Counted from the first letter of the stretch, positions 9,267-18,326 are shown. The stretch is DNA of 56,913 bases from Pelatocladus maniniholoensis HA4357-MV3 (GCA_019359115.1 JAHHHW010000093.1:1-56913); one strand, 5' to 3'. Made by a program: numbers and translations. The notes: a model not told the origin generated them from the sequence alone.

Positions 9267-9768
9267 TGTTCACCAGCTAACTCAGTAACTGCAATAAGAA
9301 TAGCAATTTAGTCAATGGGGATAGGGGATTAGGGATCGGGGAAAAATTATTAATTTTGTAGACGCGTAAGCGGCTACTTACAGAAGTCGCTTACGCGCCT
9401 ACCGCAGGTATTTTGTAGGCGCAAGCTTTCCCGTAGGGTATTTTGAATTGATTTGTCTTCCTTGTCCCCTACCTCGCCACTCTTGGTTAACTAACTTTAA
9501 ATCTCATCTCAGAAATTAACATTTAAATCAGTAGGAGTTTGTCTCTAAGTATGCTTATAAAGAGTCCTGTTAGGCTAGATTTTTTGAGATTATCTAGATT
9601 GGATGCCTTGTTCGGGTTAAAAGCACATCTGAAAATTTGTGTGTAGGTATTTTAATGAAAACTTAAGATTTTTGAACTCTCGTCCATTGTATGGCGATCG
9701 CACTTATTGTAGAAAGTGACTACTCAGATAAACGGCTATTGCCTTTTTAATTCAGGGAGCCAGTCTTC
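9267..9768. other. Intergenic between divergent genes, with an extragenic hairpin
   Basis: About 500 bp separating mlaE (leftward) from a small membrane protein gene (rightward). It holds a (GGGGATT)-type short repeat near 9317-9342, the 18-bp inverted repeat listed separately at 9358-9402, and AT-rich sequence likely to contain both promoters. No coding frame is credible. Confidence 0.5.
9358..9402. repeat. Inverted repeat (extragenic palindrome)
   Basis: GTAGACGCGTAAGCGGCT at 9358-9375 pairs with AGTCGCTTACGCGCCTAC at 9385-9402, 16 of 18 positions, with a 9-nt loop. A related arm (GTAGGCGCAAGC) follows at about 9414-9425, so the element may be larger. It lacks a T-run and looks like a repetitive extragenic palindrome more than a terminator. 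Confidence 0.75.
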
Positions 9769-10056
9769 ATGACGATTTGGATTAACTTTCTTCGCTCGCT
9801 ACTGCTGACGATCATCTTTAGTTTTGTCGCACCTCTGTTCCTTGTCGGCAGCATACTATTAACTGTGTCACTAATGGGTCATATCCCTATCTTGCAAGCT
9901 GTAAACGAAGCGATCGCTAACCCAATTATGCAGTTTCTCGCGATTTTTGGTAGTGGCAATGCTATCGAAGGGTTATTTACTATTAGTTTGACCTGTAGTT
10001 TTGTTGGGGGATTGTTTGACACTTATGCTTATTACAGATGTCAAATTTTACGCTAA
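9769..10056 (+). CDS. Small membrane protein, unknown function
   Basis: A 95-residue protein with a first long hydrophobic stretch (residues about 8-37) and a second, weaker one (about 50-85). It ends in a basic tail (YYRCQILR). GGGAG about 11 nt before the ATG gives a plausible ribosome-binding site. I do not recognise a family. It stands alone between mlaE and sppA. Confidence 0.6.
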   Translation: MTIWINFLRSLLLTIIFSFVAPLFLVGSILLTVSLMGHIPILQAVNEAIANPIMQFLAIFGSGNAIEGLFTISLTCSFVGGLFDTYAYYRCQILR

Positions 10057-10502
10057 CCTTTGTAGCACAGCAGCGTTATTCCAGCCGATTTTATATTAGA
10101 CGTCAAGATGCACTCAGTAAAAGAAGATAGCTATGCTGTATGTGGGCGTAGAATCTTAGCGTTTTTCTCTATGCCAGAGGCATTTCCCTAGATGCCTTCC
10201 CCTACTTTTGCCCCTTCAGTGTAAAGTATATTAAGCAGAAATAAGCAAAAATAACAATAAGCTTGTATCGTTAAGTTTTAAGTTTTATTTATAAAAATAA
10301 ACTTCATAAAGAAAAACTATCCTATAATAATCTTTTTTGTGGCGTAAACTAAATAGTCAACAATTAAAGCAAAACTTTTATAGATTAAAGCAAAACAAGC
10401 AGCCTATTTTCAAGAATAAATACGCAAAAGATAAAAATTCCATTAAAATTCGGATTAGCACTTTTGCATCCTATTGACATTTAGAAGTATTTTTGACTGC
10501 AC
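10057..10502. other. Intergenic, AT-rich, nothing clear
   Basis: About 450 bp before sppA. A 27-codon frame at 10108 has no support. The last 250 bp are very AT-rich and probably carry the sppA promoter, but no element stands out. Confidence 0.5.
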
Positions 10503-11312
10503 ATGGTTTGGCCTTTTAAGCCTAGATTTCGTAAACAAATAGCTCGAATTGAAATTACTGGTGCGATCGCTAGCAATACTCGTAAACGGGTACTAGAAGC
10601 CCTAGAAACCGTAGAAGAGAAGAAATTCCCAGCTTTACTGCTACGTATTGATAGCCCTGGGGGTACGGTAGGTGATTCGCAAGAAATTTATAGCGCCCTC
10701 AAACGCTTACGTGAAAAAGTAAAAATCGTAGCTAGTTTTGGTAACATCTCCGCATCTGGTGGCGTCTACATTGGGATGGGCGCTGAACACATCATGGCTA
10801 ACCCAGGGACAATTACGGGTAGTATTGGTGTCATTTTACGCGGCAACAACTTAGAACGCTTGCTCGAAAAAGTCGGTGTGTCCTTCAAGGTCATTAAGTC
10901 CGGTCCTTACAAAGACATTTTGGCATTTGACCGAGAACTGACTGAACCAGAACAGAATATTTTGCAAGAATTGATTGATACTAGTTATCAACAGTTTGTG
11001 CAAACAGTCGCCGAAGGAAGAAATTTAGCCGTAGAAACTGTGAGAACTTTTGCTGACGGCCGGATTTTTACTGGTCAGCAAGCCGTAGAATTGGGTATTG
11101 TAGACAGGTTAGGCACAGAAGAAGATGCCCGTCGCTGGGCAGCAGAACTAGTTGATCTTGATCCAGAAAAAACACCCGTCTTTACCCTAGAAGAACGCAA
11201 ACCTTTGTTGAGTCGCTTACTACCAGGGAACCGCCAGGCTGCGTCTGGAATTAGCTGGCTAGAATTTGAAGTGTCTACAAGTGGTCTACCTTTGTGGTTG
11301 TATAGACCATAA
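10503..11312 (+). CDS. sppA: Signal peptide peptidase SppA, short form
   Basis: An S49-family serine protease that degrades cleaved signal peptides. The 269 residues correspond to the short single-domain form. The nucleophile is Ser85 in ISASGGVYIG, and the general-base Lys is Lys137 in SGPYKD; RIDSPGGTVGDS at 48-59 forms the conserved substrate groove. There is little hydrophobic N-terminus (MVWPFKPRFRKQIARIE), so membrane attachment, if any, is peripheral. In cyanobacteria SppA relatives have been linked to thylakoid protein turnover. It is followed by a repeat-rich gap and then aroH. Confidence 0.9.
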   Translation: MVWPFKPRFRKQIARIEITGAIASNTRKRVLEALETVEEKKFPALLLRIDSPGGTVGDSQEIYSALKRLREKVKIVASFGNISASGGVYIGMGAEHIMANPGTITGSIGVILRGNNLERLLEKVGVSFKVIKSGPYKDILAFDRELTEPEQNILQELIDTSYQQFVQTVAEGRNLAVETVRTFADGRIFTGQQAVELGIVDRLGTEEDARRWAAELVDLDPEKTPVFTLEERKPLLSRLLPGNRQAASGISWLEFEVSTSGLPLWLYRP

Positions 11313-11316
11313 AAAC

Positions 11317-11456
11317 GTCAATTGTCATTGGTCATTTGTCCTTTGTGATTGGTTAATTGTAATGACTTTTAACCAATCAGCAATGATCTGTTGTTTAATC
11401 ACTTTTTCTCAAATCACCAATGACTAATGACAAATAACAAATGACTAATGACTAAT
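11317..11456. repeat. Reiterated ATTTGTCATTGGT / AATGACTAATGAC words
   Basis: The gap between sppA and aroH is built from variants of TCATTGGTCATTTG, and, after the middle, its complement (TGACTAATGACAAATAACAA). The two halves are roughly inverted, so the transcript could fold. Similar words recur at 23302-23331, 34573-34604 and 42921-42944. Confidence 0.7.
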
Positions 11457-11469
11457 TTAAGGAGGATAA

Positions 11470-11859
11470 ATGGTGGAGTGGCGAATGCGTGCAATTCGCG
11501 GCGCAACAACCGTTTCAGGAAATACGGTTGAGGCAATGCGAGAATCAGTAATGGAACTATTAGATGAACTGGAAAAGCGTAATCAACTGCATCCGTCGGA
11601 TATTATTAGCATTACTTTTACAGTCACACAAGATTTGGATGCAACTTTTCCGGCTGCGATCGCACGCCAACGCCCCCACTGGGATACTGTCGCTATGCTA
11701 GATGTACAACAAATGTATGTTGAACGCAGCTTAGAATATTGCATTCGCTTTTTAGTTCATGTCTATTTGCCTGTATCTGCTCCAGTGTCTCATATCTATT
11801 TACGTCAGGCTCAAAAATTGCGTCCTGATTGGTGTTTACCGTTAGCGCATCGGGACTAA
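11470..11859 (+). CDS. aroH: Chorismate mutase, AroH class
   Basis: A monofunctional AroH-fold chorismate mutase (chorismate to prephenate, for Phe and Tyr synthesis), 129 residues, the usual length. The family opening MRAIRGATTV holds the substrate-binding Arg, DLDATFPAAIAR is the central signature, and HVYLPVSAPVSHIYLRQA carries the distal residues. A strong Shine-Dalgarno sequence, AAGGAGG at 11459-11465, fixes the start at 11470 instead of the internal ATG at 11485. The 3' end overlaps the convergent PstS-like gene by 18 bp. Confidence 0.93.
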   Translation: MVEWRMRAIRGATTVSGNTVEAMRESVMELLDELEKRNQLHPSDIISITFTVTQDLDATFPAAIARQRPHWDTVAMLDVQQMYVERSLEYCIRFLVHVYLPVSAPVSHIYLRQAQKLRPDWCLPLAHRD

Positions 11860-12921
11860 ACCAGCCTCCTCTATTAGCTGTTGTCCTTGATCAGTCAACA
11901 AAAGATTTGTATAAGCTTCTCCTGCTTGCTGCTGTTGACTGTTGTTTTGCTTGGTAATCACATATAACTTAGTAATTATTGGATAACTACCGTCATTGAT
12001 AGCCTGTGTATTAACTTGATTGCGTTTTTGGGGACACTGATTTTTTGATACTGGAGGTTCAATGTAGGGTGAAACTAATTTTGTCGAATCCAAACCCACA
12101 GCTAAAAGTTTAACTGTACATTGAGGTACTATTGTGCGAGCAGCAGCGTAATAAATACCACCAGGAGTCTGATTCACTCGGCGCACTGCTTCTGTTGGAG
12201 AATAAACAAACTGGATGTTAGAACCAAAAGTTTGTGGGTTTAAAATTTGTTTGTCATCAAAGATGGCTGTATCTGCACTTTCTGGGCGTTGAGAGAAGGG
12301 AGTAATTGCTAGATCTGGCCCGCCTAGTTGTTTCCAATTAGTGATTTTTCCTAAATAAATCTGCTGTAATTGTTCGACAGTTAAACCTGAAATTTGCAGC
12401 GATGGGTTAACTGCGATCGCAATACCATCAACAGCAACCTGACGTGATGCAAGTTTGAAACCTCGTTGACTAGCGATTTCCTGTTCTGCTGTGCTGGGGG
12501 GACGAGAAGATTCCACAAAATCCAATTCCCCGTCAAGTAACATCTCAATTCCCGATCCAGAACCCGGACTACTACTAGTGGGATCTACATAACGTAGCTG
12601 TAGTTCTGGGCGAACATTGTGGATTTGAGCATCTACTAATGGTCTAATTGATGCCCAAGCTGTACTTCCACCGTGTTTAAATGAGCCAATGGGAACATTA
12701 GTAATCGTCTGGAAATTTGAATCACTACGACCAGAGGTAGTACTTGTACCTTGACTAATAGGTCTGGAAAAAGTACCGTTATCAATTTGCAAGCGCGGTC
12801 TGAGCCATAACCACAGTCCACCAATAATTATGATTGTGATCAGTTCGCCGACAACTAGGCCTCTGACTATTTGTACAGCGTCTCTGCTCAGTGGTACGCC
12901 TCTTCTGCGTTCATTAGTCAT
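11842..12921 (-). CDS. PstS-like phosphate ABC transporter substrate-binding protein
   Basis: A 359-residue periplasmic binding protein-like protein. One membrane anchor lies at about 16-40 (VQIVRGLVVGELITIIIIGG), with no lipobox, followed by a Ser/Thr-rich linker and a PBP type II domain. Typical PstS-family segments are EIASQRGFKLASRQVAVDGIA, then LTVEQLQQIYLGKITNWKQLGG, which is the best signature. The transporter genes pstC, pstA and pstB are not present, so it may be a stand-alone sensor or binding protein. Phosphate specificity is inferred from the family. Its end overlaps aroH tail to tail by 18 bp. Confidence 0.8.
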   Translation of the reverse strand: MTNERRRGVPLSRDAVQIVRGLVVGELITIIIIGGLWLWLRPRLQIDNGTFSRPISQGTSTTSGRSDSNFQTITNVPIGSFKHGGSTAWASIRPLVDAQIHNVRPELQLRYVDPTSSSPGSGSGIEMLLDGELDFVESSRPPSTAEQEIASQRGFKLASRQVAVDGIAIAVNPSLQISGLTVEQLQQIYLGKITNWKQLGGPDLAITPFSQRPESADTAIFDDKQILNPQTFGSNIQFVYSPTEAVRRVNQTPGGIYYAAARTIVPQCTVKLLAVGLDSTKLVSPYIEPPVSKNQCPQKRNQVNTQAINDGSYPIITKLYVITKQNNSQQQQAGEAYTNLLLTDQGQQLIEEAGLVPMR

Positions 12922-13164
12922 CTTTTTTTACTGGCGTTTACTGGATTATACCAATTCGGAATTTAAAATAAAAAATTTAAAATTCCGAATTTCTTACTAT
13001 TTTTTAATGCACTCTTAATAACTCTTGATAAGATTGAAATATTACTTTTGGTGGTTATAGGTATATATATTTTAGTAGAAACTGTATATTAAATTTATAA
13101 GTAAATTATAAGTAAATTTTGTTAAGTAAACTTACTTAATATAGCCGTAAAACACACCACTATA

Positions 13165-14436
13165 ATGTTAAGTCAGTTACTAGGAGAGCGATACCAGATT
13201 GTTCAAGTTTTAAGTCAAGGTATATTTTGTCAAACATACATAGCCCAGGACATTTACTCTCGTGACCCTCATATCTGTGTAGTCAAGCATTTTTTACCAA
13301 GTAACAAATGTCCTATACCAATAGAAATACGTAGGCGTTTATTTATTCGAGAAACAGAAGCCCTGAAAAAGCTGGACAATTATGACCTAGTTCCCAGTCT
13401 TCTGACTCATTTTGAAGATAACCTTGAGTTTTACTTGGTACAGGAATTCATTGATGGACATCCCCTCAGTGTAGAACTTCCTGTTGGTAAGCGTTGGTCA
13501 GAAACGGAAGTCTTTCAATTACTGGTAGAAGTTTTAGAAATCCTGAATTTTATTCATACTCACGGGTTGATTCATCGCGACGTTAAGCCAAGCAACATTC
13601 TCAGACGTAAGCGAGATGATCGCTTAATCTTGATTGATTTTGGTGCTGTCAAACCCATCTGGAATCAATTGGTCAAAGATTTTATTACCCACGATCAAAA
13701 TACTACCATTGCGATCGGTACACCCGGATACATGCCTCATGAACAAGAAAGAGGTAAACCCCGTCCTAATAGTGATATTTATGCTCTAGGTATGATAGGT
13801 ATCCAAGCACTAACGGGAGTTCATCCGACACATCTACCAGAAGATCATCATACAGGTGAAATAATTTGGCAAAACCTAGCCTCAGTAAGTATTGAGTTAG
13901 CCTTAGTACTCAATAAAATGGTGCATTATCATTTTAAAGACCGATATCAATCAGCACAAGAAGTACTATCAGCATTGCTACCTTTGGCTAGTATTTACAC
14001 ATCCACACAAGCAGCAAATTCTACATTACTATTCAATTTTTCACCTCAAACCCTACCACCAAAAGAAGATACTTATCTAATTTCTGGAGATCACAAAACC
14101 TTAGTACCACAGTTTAACGACCAAACAAGCAAATTCACAGTTCCAGAGACATTACTTTCACCAACCAATATCTACAAATCAACCCAAGATCATGAAAAAT
14201 TGGAACTGCAAAATGTCCCATCTGGAGAGAGTAATAACCAAGCTTTTGATAACGATAGTCATGCAAGAAATTCCACTATGACAATTTTTATCAAAAGACC
14301 AGCTTTGTTGATTGGGCTAGTGCTAGGTACGATCTCTGGTTTAATTTTAATGATTGTCAGTTATTGGTCTGTGCAGATAGTTACTCCTGCTCCTAAAATG
14401 CAAGACTTGCAATTGCACAAAAATGTCTCCCCTTAA
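13165..14436 (+). CDS. Serine/threonine protein kinase with C-terminal membrane anchor
   Basis: A 423-residue Hanks-type kinase. Lys41 (VVKHF) should bind ATP, HRDVKPSN at 137-144 is the catalytic loop, and DFG is at 158-160; GTPGYMPHEQ marks the activation segment. The glycine loop is degenerate (LSQGIFCQTYIAQD instead of GxGxxG), keeping only one Gly, so activity may be reduced. Residues about 270-365 form a polar linker and 370-395 one membrane span (LLIGLVLGTISGLILMIV), leaving a short tail. Partner and signal are unknown. An AT-rich 240-bp region upstream is probably the shared promoter with the divergent PstS-like gene. Confidence 0.88.
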   Translation: MLSQLLGERYQIVQVLSQGIFCQTYIAQDIYSRDPHICVVKHFLPSNKCPIPIEIRRRLFIRETEALKKLDNYDLVPSLLTHFEDNLEFYLVQEFIDGHPLSVELPVGKRWSETEVFQLLVEVLEILNFIHTHGLIHRDVKPSNILRRKRDDRLILIDFGAVKPIWNQLVKDFITHDQNTTIAIGTPGYMPHEQERGKPRPNSDIYALGMIGIQALTGVHPTHLPEDHHTGEIIWQNLASVSIELALVLNKMVHYHFKDRYQSAQEVLSALLPLASIYTSTQAANSTLLFNFSPQTLPPKEDTYLISGDHKTLVPQFNDQTSKFTVPETLLSPTNIYKSTQDHEKLELQNVPSGESNNQAFDNDSHARNSTMTIFIKRPALLIGLVLGTISGLILMIVSYWSVQIVTPAPKMQDLQLHKNVSP

Positions 14437-14582
14437 GTTTCGCTTATTACTAACCTATGTTCGCCAAGTGACCGATTCTGGTTCGGTTGGACACTATCTC
14501 TATAAATTAAAAACGCTACAATTCCAACAACAACAAAGTTAGTAATTAGCAGTCCAATAGTACTCCACATCCACATTTTCAT
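14433..14582 (-). CDS. Unannotated 49-residue single-span membrane protein
   Basis: Antisense to the kinase 3' end, a frame begins ATG at 14582 and stops with TAA at 14435-14433, sharing 4 bp with the kinase stop. It would read MKMWMWSTIGLLITNFVVVG, a hydrophobic span to about residue 27, then YRDSVQPNQNRS and a charged tail. One Trp-rich N-terminus, one span and a short polar C-terminus is the plan of small thylakoid complex subunits (as in photosystem II, cytochrome b6f or NDH-1), but I cannot match it to a named subunit. The ribosome-binding site is weak (GGTG). It could be a real small gene too short for normal calling, or chance. Confidence 0.5.
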   Translation of the reverse strand: MKMWMWSTIGLLITNFVVVGIVAFLIYRDSVQPNQNRSLGEHRLVISET

Positions 14583-15082
14583 CTTGATCACCAGTGCTGA
14601 CTTTAGCTAGTGTTTTGCGTACTATTCCTCACGAATAGCTATTGCATAGAATTTGTAATTACTAGGAAATAGCATTGAGATTTTACGCAGATCTACTATC
14701 TACAGTGTAATGTTATCGCCTAGTATGGCTGTCGGATTTTAAGCTTTATATCCATACTTAACCTATTTAAATAACACTCAAAGCTTGTATTTTAACAGGA
14801 ATTTTCCTTATATTGACGAACAAGGAAAAATTAGTTAAATATCAAATTTTAATTAATGTATCTTTATTTATATTAATTTATAGATTGAAATTTAAACCTT
14901 GTATAGACCTACAATGCCAAAATTATGACAAAAAATCCTTAAACGAACTTTATTGCAAGAACCCGGACTTCTTCAAGAAGTCCGGGTTCTGGATATCCTA
15001 ACTATTAACTACTGTACGGACGAAGAATTTGTACAAAAAGTTATTTGTTCACACACTACGCCCCTAGAAAATGTAAACGATT
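14583..15082. other. Intergenic, AT-rich, one palindrome
   Basis: About 500 bp between the small membrane protein start and the crtR 3' end. A 62-codon TTG-start frame at 14813 is poor and probably spurious. The only structured feature is the palindrome at 14958-14990. Confidence 0.5.
14958..14990. terminator. Perfect 16-bp palindrome downstream of crtR
   Basis: AGAACCCGGACTTCTT at 14958-14973 is perfectly complementary to 14975-14990 around one central base. It lies 93 bp past the crtR stop and could end crtR transcription, though neither side has a T-run. Palindromes of this AACCCGGACTTCTT type recur in Nostocales, so it may equally be a repetitive extragenic element. Confidence 0.55.
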
Positions 15083-15979
15083 TTACTCCACTGCTTTTTT
15101 TCGATGAAAACGGATTCCTAAAACAATGTCGTAAAGGAAATCAAAAAAATCTTTTTTCTGGAGTAATCCTAAAGATAGATGACAACCTTTTTGATCTAAC
15201 AGAGGTTTCATAAGATGGTATGTGGGCTGATAATTGTACCAAGGGATAGAAGGCCACAAATGATGAATTAAGTGGTAATTCTGTCCGAGAATCAGAATGT
15301 TGAGAATTGGGTTAGCGTAAACACGAGCATTTTTCCAGCGATCGCGTTCCGCAAAAGGACGATGGGGCAAATAATCAAAAAACAATCCCAAAGCTAGCCC
15401 TACGATACCAGAAGGTACAAACCAAAAATTGAGAATGTAACCCAAAAAATGATAATGGACTGCGGTAAAGACAATTGTCACCACAAATAAGCGACTGAGA
15501 AACCATTCTAGAAGTTCATACTTCCGCCAGAGACGTCTTTTAAAGAAAAATATTTCGTGATAGAAAAAACGCACTGCGATTAACCACAGTGGACCACCTG
15601 TAGAGACAAAATGATCTGGATCGTTTTTTGGATCGTTGACATGAGCATGATGCTGCAAATGTACCCGTGTAAACACCGGAAAAGCAAAAACTAGCATCAA
15701 AGCGCTACCATGCCCTAACATCGCATTAATAATCTTATTGCGATGAGCAGATTGGTGACAGGCATCGTGAATTACCGTACCGGAAATATGTAAGGCAAGG
15801 ATATTCATTACAAATGATACCCAGTGCGGCCAGTGCCAAACCCAGTAACCAAGGCAAGATAACACAACGATCGCTACAGCTGCAAAAAACATTAGCAGCG
15901 TCGGATTGAAGCCACCAGGAGGCGCTAACAATTCTTTGGGGGGGACTGTCAGTGGCTTCTGTACCTCCGACGTCAGCAT
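15083..15979 (-). CDS. crtR: Beta-carotene hydroxylase CrtR
   Basis: A membrane di-iron hydroxylase of the fatty-acid desaturase superfamily that hydroxylates beta-ionone rings (to zeaxanthin and, in some species, myxoxanthophyll). The His clusters are visible: HDACHQSAHRN, HLQHHAHVND and HLIHHLWPSIPW, with four or so membrane spans. I place the start at 15979 (MLTSEVQKPL, 298 residues). The upstream in-frame ATG at 15994 is followed by AAGGAG at 15991-15986, a Shine-Dalgarno sequence 6 nt before the second ATG; the site overlaps the first ATG, which therefore is unlikely to start translation. Confidence 0.93.
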   Translation of the reverse strand: MLTSEVQKPLTVPPKELLAPPGGFNPTLLMFFAAVAIVVLSCLGYWVWHWPHWVSFVMNILALHISGTVIHDACHQSAHRNKIINAMLGHGSALMLVFAFPVFTRVHLQHHAHVNDPKNDPDHFVSTGGPLWLIAVRFFYHEIFFFKRRLWRKYELLEWFLSRLFVVTIVFTAVHYHFLGYILNFWFVPSGIVGLALGLFFDYLPHRPFAERDRWKNARVYANPILNILILGQNYHLIHHLWPSIPWYNYQPTYHLMKPLLDQKGCHLSLGLLQKKDFFDFLYDIVLGIRFHRKKAVE

Positions 15980-16451
15980 CGTGAACTCCTTCATTAATCA
16001 AATTTTGATAGTTGTTAACTAAGGGGTAAGAGTAAAGCTAAAAGGGTCAAGTAAAAAACATTTCCTTTCAGTTTTCCCTAGAGGAAAAGTGATAGCACTC
16101 AATCCGCTCTGAAAAATAATAAAGTTTTAAAGTTTTGTGTAGCAAGATTTATCGATAATCTTCGCATATCATGGGCAAAATAACGGTATGATTCGAGTCG
16201 AAGCTTTTAGCTTTGATCTTTAACCTCCTATAAGTTACCGCCATTAAATCAGCCAACAGTAAACAGTAAACAGTCATCAGTGAACATTTATCAACCTGAA
16301 AACTGAACAACTGACAACTGATAACTGAATTTAGGGTGTAAGGGTGTAAGGATGTGATGGTAAGGGTTTTAATTTTCCTACACCCATACACCTCATAAAC
16401 CCTTGGTGAAGCTAATTCCCTGAGTAGCTCCCTAGATTCGATTCATCTTTT
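15980..16451. other. Intergenic between crtR and pyk with short repeats
   Basis: About 470 bp of divergent promoter region. It holds reiterated CAGTAAACAGT / CTGATAACTG words (16255-16330) and a GGGTGTAAGG repeat (16333-16348). The pyk ATG has no Shine-Dalgarno sequence. No gene seen. Confidence 0.5.
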
Positions 16452-18221
16452 ATGCAACTGAAAGACTCTTTACGCCGTACCAAAATTGTTGCCACCATTG
16501 GCCCTGCCACTAGCAGTCCAGAAATGCTCAAAGCTATTATCGAAGCTGGTGCAACGACACTCCGATTGAACTTTTCTCATGGTTCTCATGCTGACCATCA
16601 GCGTAATATTCGCTTAATTAGGCAAACAGCCTTTGAACTAAATCAACCGGTGGGAATTCTCCAAGACTTGCAAGGGCCAAAAATTCGCTTGGGCAAGTTT
16701 GATCATGGGTCGATAGTGCTAGCAAAAGGCGATCGCTTCACTTTGACCAATCGTCCAGTAGTTGGTACACAAGAAATTAGCTGCGTTACCTACGATTATT
16801 TAGCAGACGAAGTACCTGTAAGAGCGAGAATTCTCCTTGATGATGGACGAGTCGAAATGGTCGTTGAGGAAATCGACAAGGAAAAAGGCGATCTTCACTG
16901 TCGTGTTACCGTCCCTGGCCCTCTTTCCAATAACAAAGGCGTAAACTTCCCTGGAGTTTACCTTTCCGTTAAAGCCATGACCGACAAAGACCGTGAGGAT
17001 TTGATGTTCGGTCTGGATCAAGGTGTTGACTGGGTAGCACTTTCCTTTGTTCGCAACCCCCAGGATGTGATGGAAATTAAGGAACTAATTTCCAGTGCTG
17101 GTAAAAATGTACCAGTGATTGCCAAAATTGAAAAGCACGAAGCCATCGAACAAATGGAAGCAATTTTGGCTTTGTGTGATGGTGTGATGGTTGCTAGAGG
17201 CGATTTAGGTGTAGAACTACCAGCTGAAGACGTTCCCATGCTGCAAAAGCGATTAATTGCTACTGCTAATCGCTTGGGAATTCCGATCATCACCGCCACC
17301 CAGATGTTAGACAGCATGGTGAGCAATCCCCGTCCGACACGTGCGGAAGTATCGGATGTGGCAAATGCGATTCTCGATGGTACGGATGCGGTGATGCTCT
17401 CCAATGAAACTGCTGTTGGTAAGTTCCCAGTTGAAGCTGTGGCGACCATGGCGCGGATTGCGGAAAAAATCGAGCAAGAAAACATCCAAAACAATAACGC
17501 TAGCCAAGTCAGAGATCGAAAGCGTTCTATTCCGAACGCAATTAGCCAAGCAGTAGGACAAATCGCCCAACAATTGGGAGCCGCAGCTATTATGAGCTTG
17601 ACTCAAACAGGTTCCACGGCTCGTAACGTTTCCAAATTCCGTCCTTGGACACCAATTTTAGCAATTACCCCCCATGTAAATGTCGCCAGACAACTGCAAC
17701 TGGTATGGGGAGTCAAACCCTTATTGGTATTAGAATTACCATCAGCTGGTCAGACGTTCCAAGCAGCCTTAAACGTAGCCTTAGAAAATAATCTCGTTTT
17801 TGAGGGAGATTTGGTGGTGATGACCGCCGGTACACTGCAAGGCGTTTCTGGCTCCACGGATTTAGTTAAAGTAGAAGTTGTAACAGCGATACTAGGGCGG
17901 GGAATTGGACTTGGACAAGGCTCGGTCAGTGGTCGCGCGAGAGTAGGACACACCAGTATGGATGTAAGTGACTTTAATCCTGGTGATATTTTGGTTGCAC
18001 CTCGCACCAGTGCCGATTTTGTGGAAGTAATTCGGAAATCCGCGGGTATTATTACTGAGGAAGAAAGTCTCACTTGTCACGCAGCAGTCATTGGTTTACG
18101 TCTCGGCGTTCCTGTTATAGTTGGCGTCAAGAAAGCAACACAAGTAATTCGAGATGGCTCGATTCTCACAATGGATATGCAACGGGGTTTAGTTTACTCT
18201 GGAGCAGTAGGAACTCCTTAA
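16452..18221 (+). CDS. pyk: Pyruvate kinase with C-terminal PEP-utilising domain
   Basis: Converts phosphoenolpyruvate and ADP to pyruvate and ATP. The 589 residues exceed the usual 470 because a PEP-utiliser mobile (phosphohistidine-like) domain is fused at about 495-585, with SADFVEVIRKSAGIITEEES then the TCHAAVIG signature; this long form is common in cyanobacteria and Bacillus. In the kinase core, TKIVATIGPAT opens the barrel, IAKIEKHEAIEQM carries the active-site Lys, MVARGDLGVE binds Mg2+ and ITATQMLDSM is the PROSITE-type signature. The His in TCHA is kept, so the extra domain may be functional. Confidence 0.95.
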   Translation: MQLKDSLRRTKIVATIGPATSSPEMLKAIIEAGATTLRLNFSHGSHADHQRNIRLIRQTAFELNQPVGILQDLQGPKIRLGKFDHGSIVLAKGDRFTLTNRPVVGTQEISCVTYDYLADEVPVRARILLDDGRVEMVVEEIDKEKGDLHCRVTVPGPLSNNKGVNFPGVYLSVKAMTDKDREDLMFGLDQGVDWVALSFVRNPQDVMEIKELISSAGKNVPVIAKIEKHEAIEQMEAILALCDGVMVARGDLGVELPAEDVPMLQKRLIATANRLGIPIITATQMLDSMVSNPRPTRAEVSDVANAILDGTDAVMLSNETAVGKFPVEAVATMARIAEKIEQENIQNNNASQVRDRKRSIPNAISQAVGQIAQQLGAAAIMSLTQTGSTARNVSKFRPWTPILAITPHVNVARQLQLVWGVKPLLVLELPSAGQTFQAALNVALENNLVFEGDLVVMTAGTLQGVSGSTDLVKVEVVTAILGRGIGLGQGSVSGRARVGHTSMDVSDFNPGDILVAPRTSADFVEVIRKSAGIITEEESLTCHAAVIGLRLGVPVIVGVKKATQVIRDGSILTMDMQRGLVYSGAVGTP

Positions 18222-18237
18222 AAATAAAAATTAAAGT

Positions 18238-18318
18238 GTTTGTAGTAAGCAATGCGCGTGCTTGAATATTTGAGGACTGTACGCGCAGCGTTCCCGCAGG
18301 GTAGTCCTCACTACAAAC
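18238..18318. terminator. Nested inverted repeats after pyk
   Basis: GTTTGTAGT at 18238-18246 pairs with ACTACAAAC at 18310-18318. Inside, GAGGACT (18272-18278) pairs with AGTCCTC (18303-18309). The structure lies between the convergent pyk and glycosyltransferase genes, so it may stop transcription from both sides. There is no T-run, and the inner part (CGCGCAGCGTTCCCGCAGGG) resembles a dispersed Nostoc extragenic repeat. Confidence 0.6.
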
Positions 18319-18326
18319 CCACGAGT

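Noticed and set aside
10108-10191. 27-codon frame before sppA
   Set aside because: Too short, no ribosome-binding site, no protein features.
14813-15001. 62-residue TTG-start frame, AT-rich and hydrophobic
   Set aside because: Composition follows the AT-rich background, no ribosome-binding site, and it runs into the palindrome.
14953-15213. 86-residue plus-strand frame opposite the crtR 3' end
   Set aside because: Shadow of crtR plus the palindrome; no independent support.
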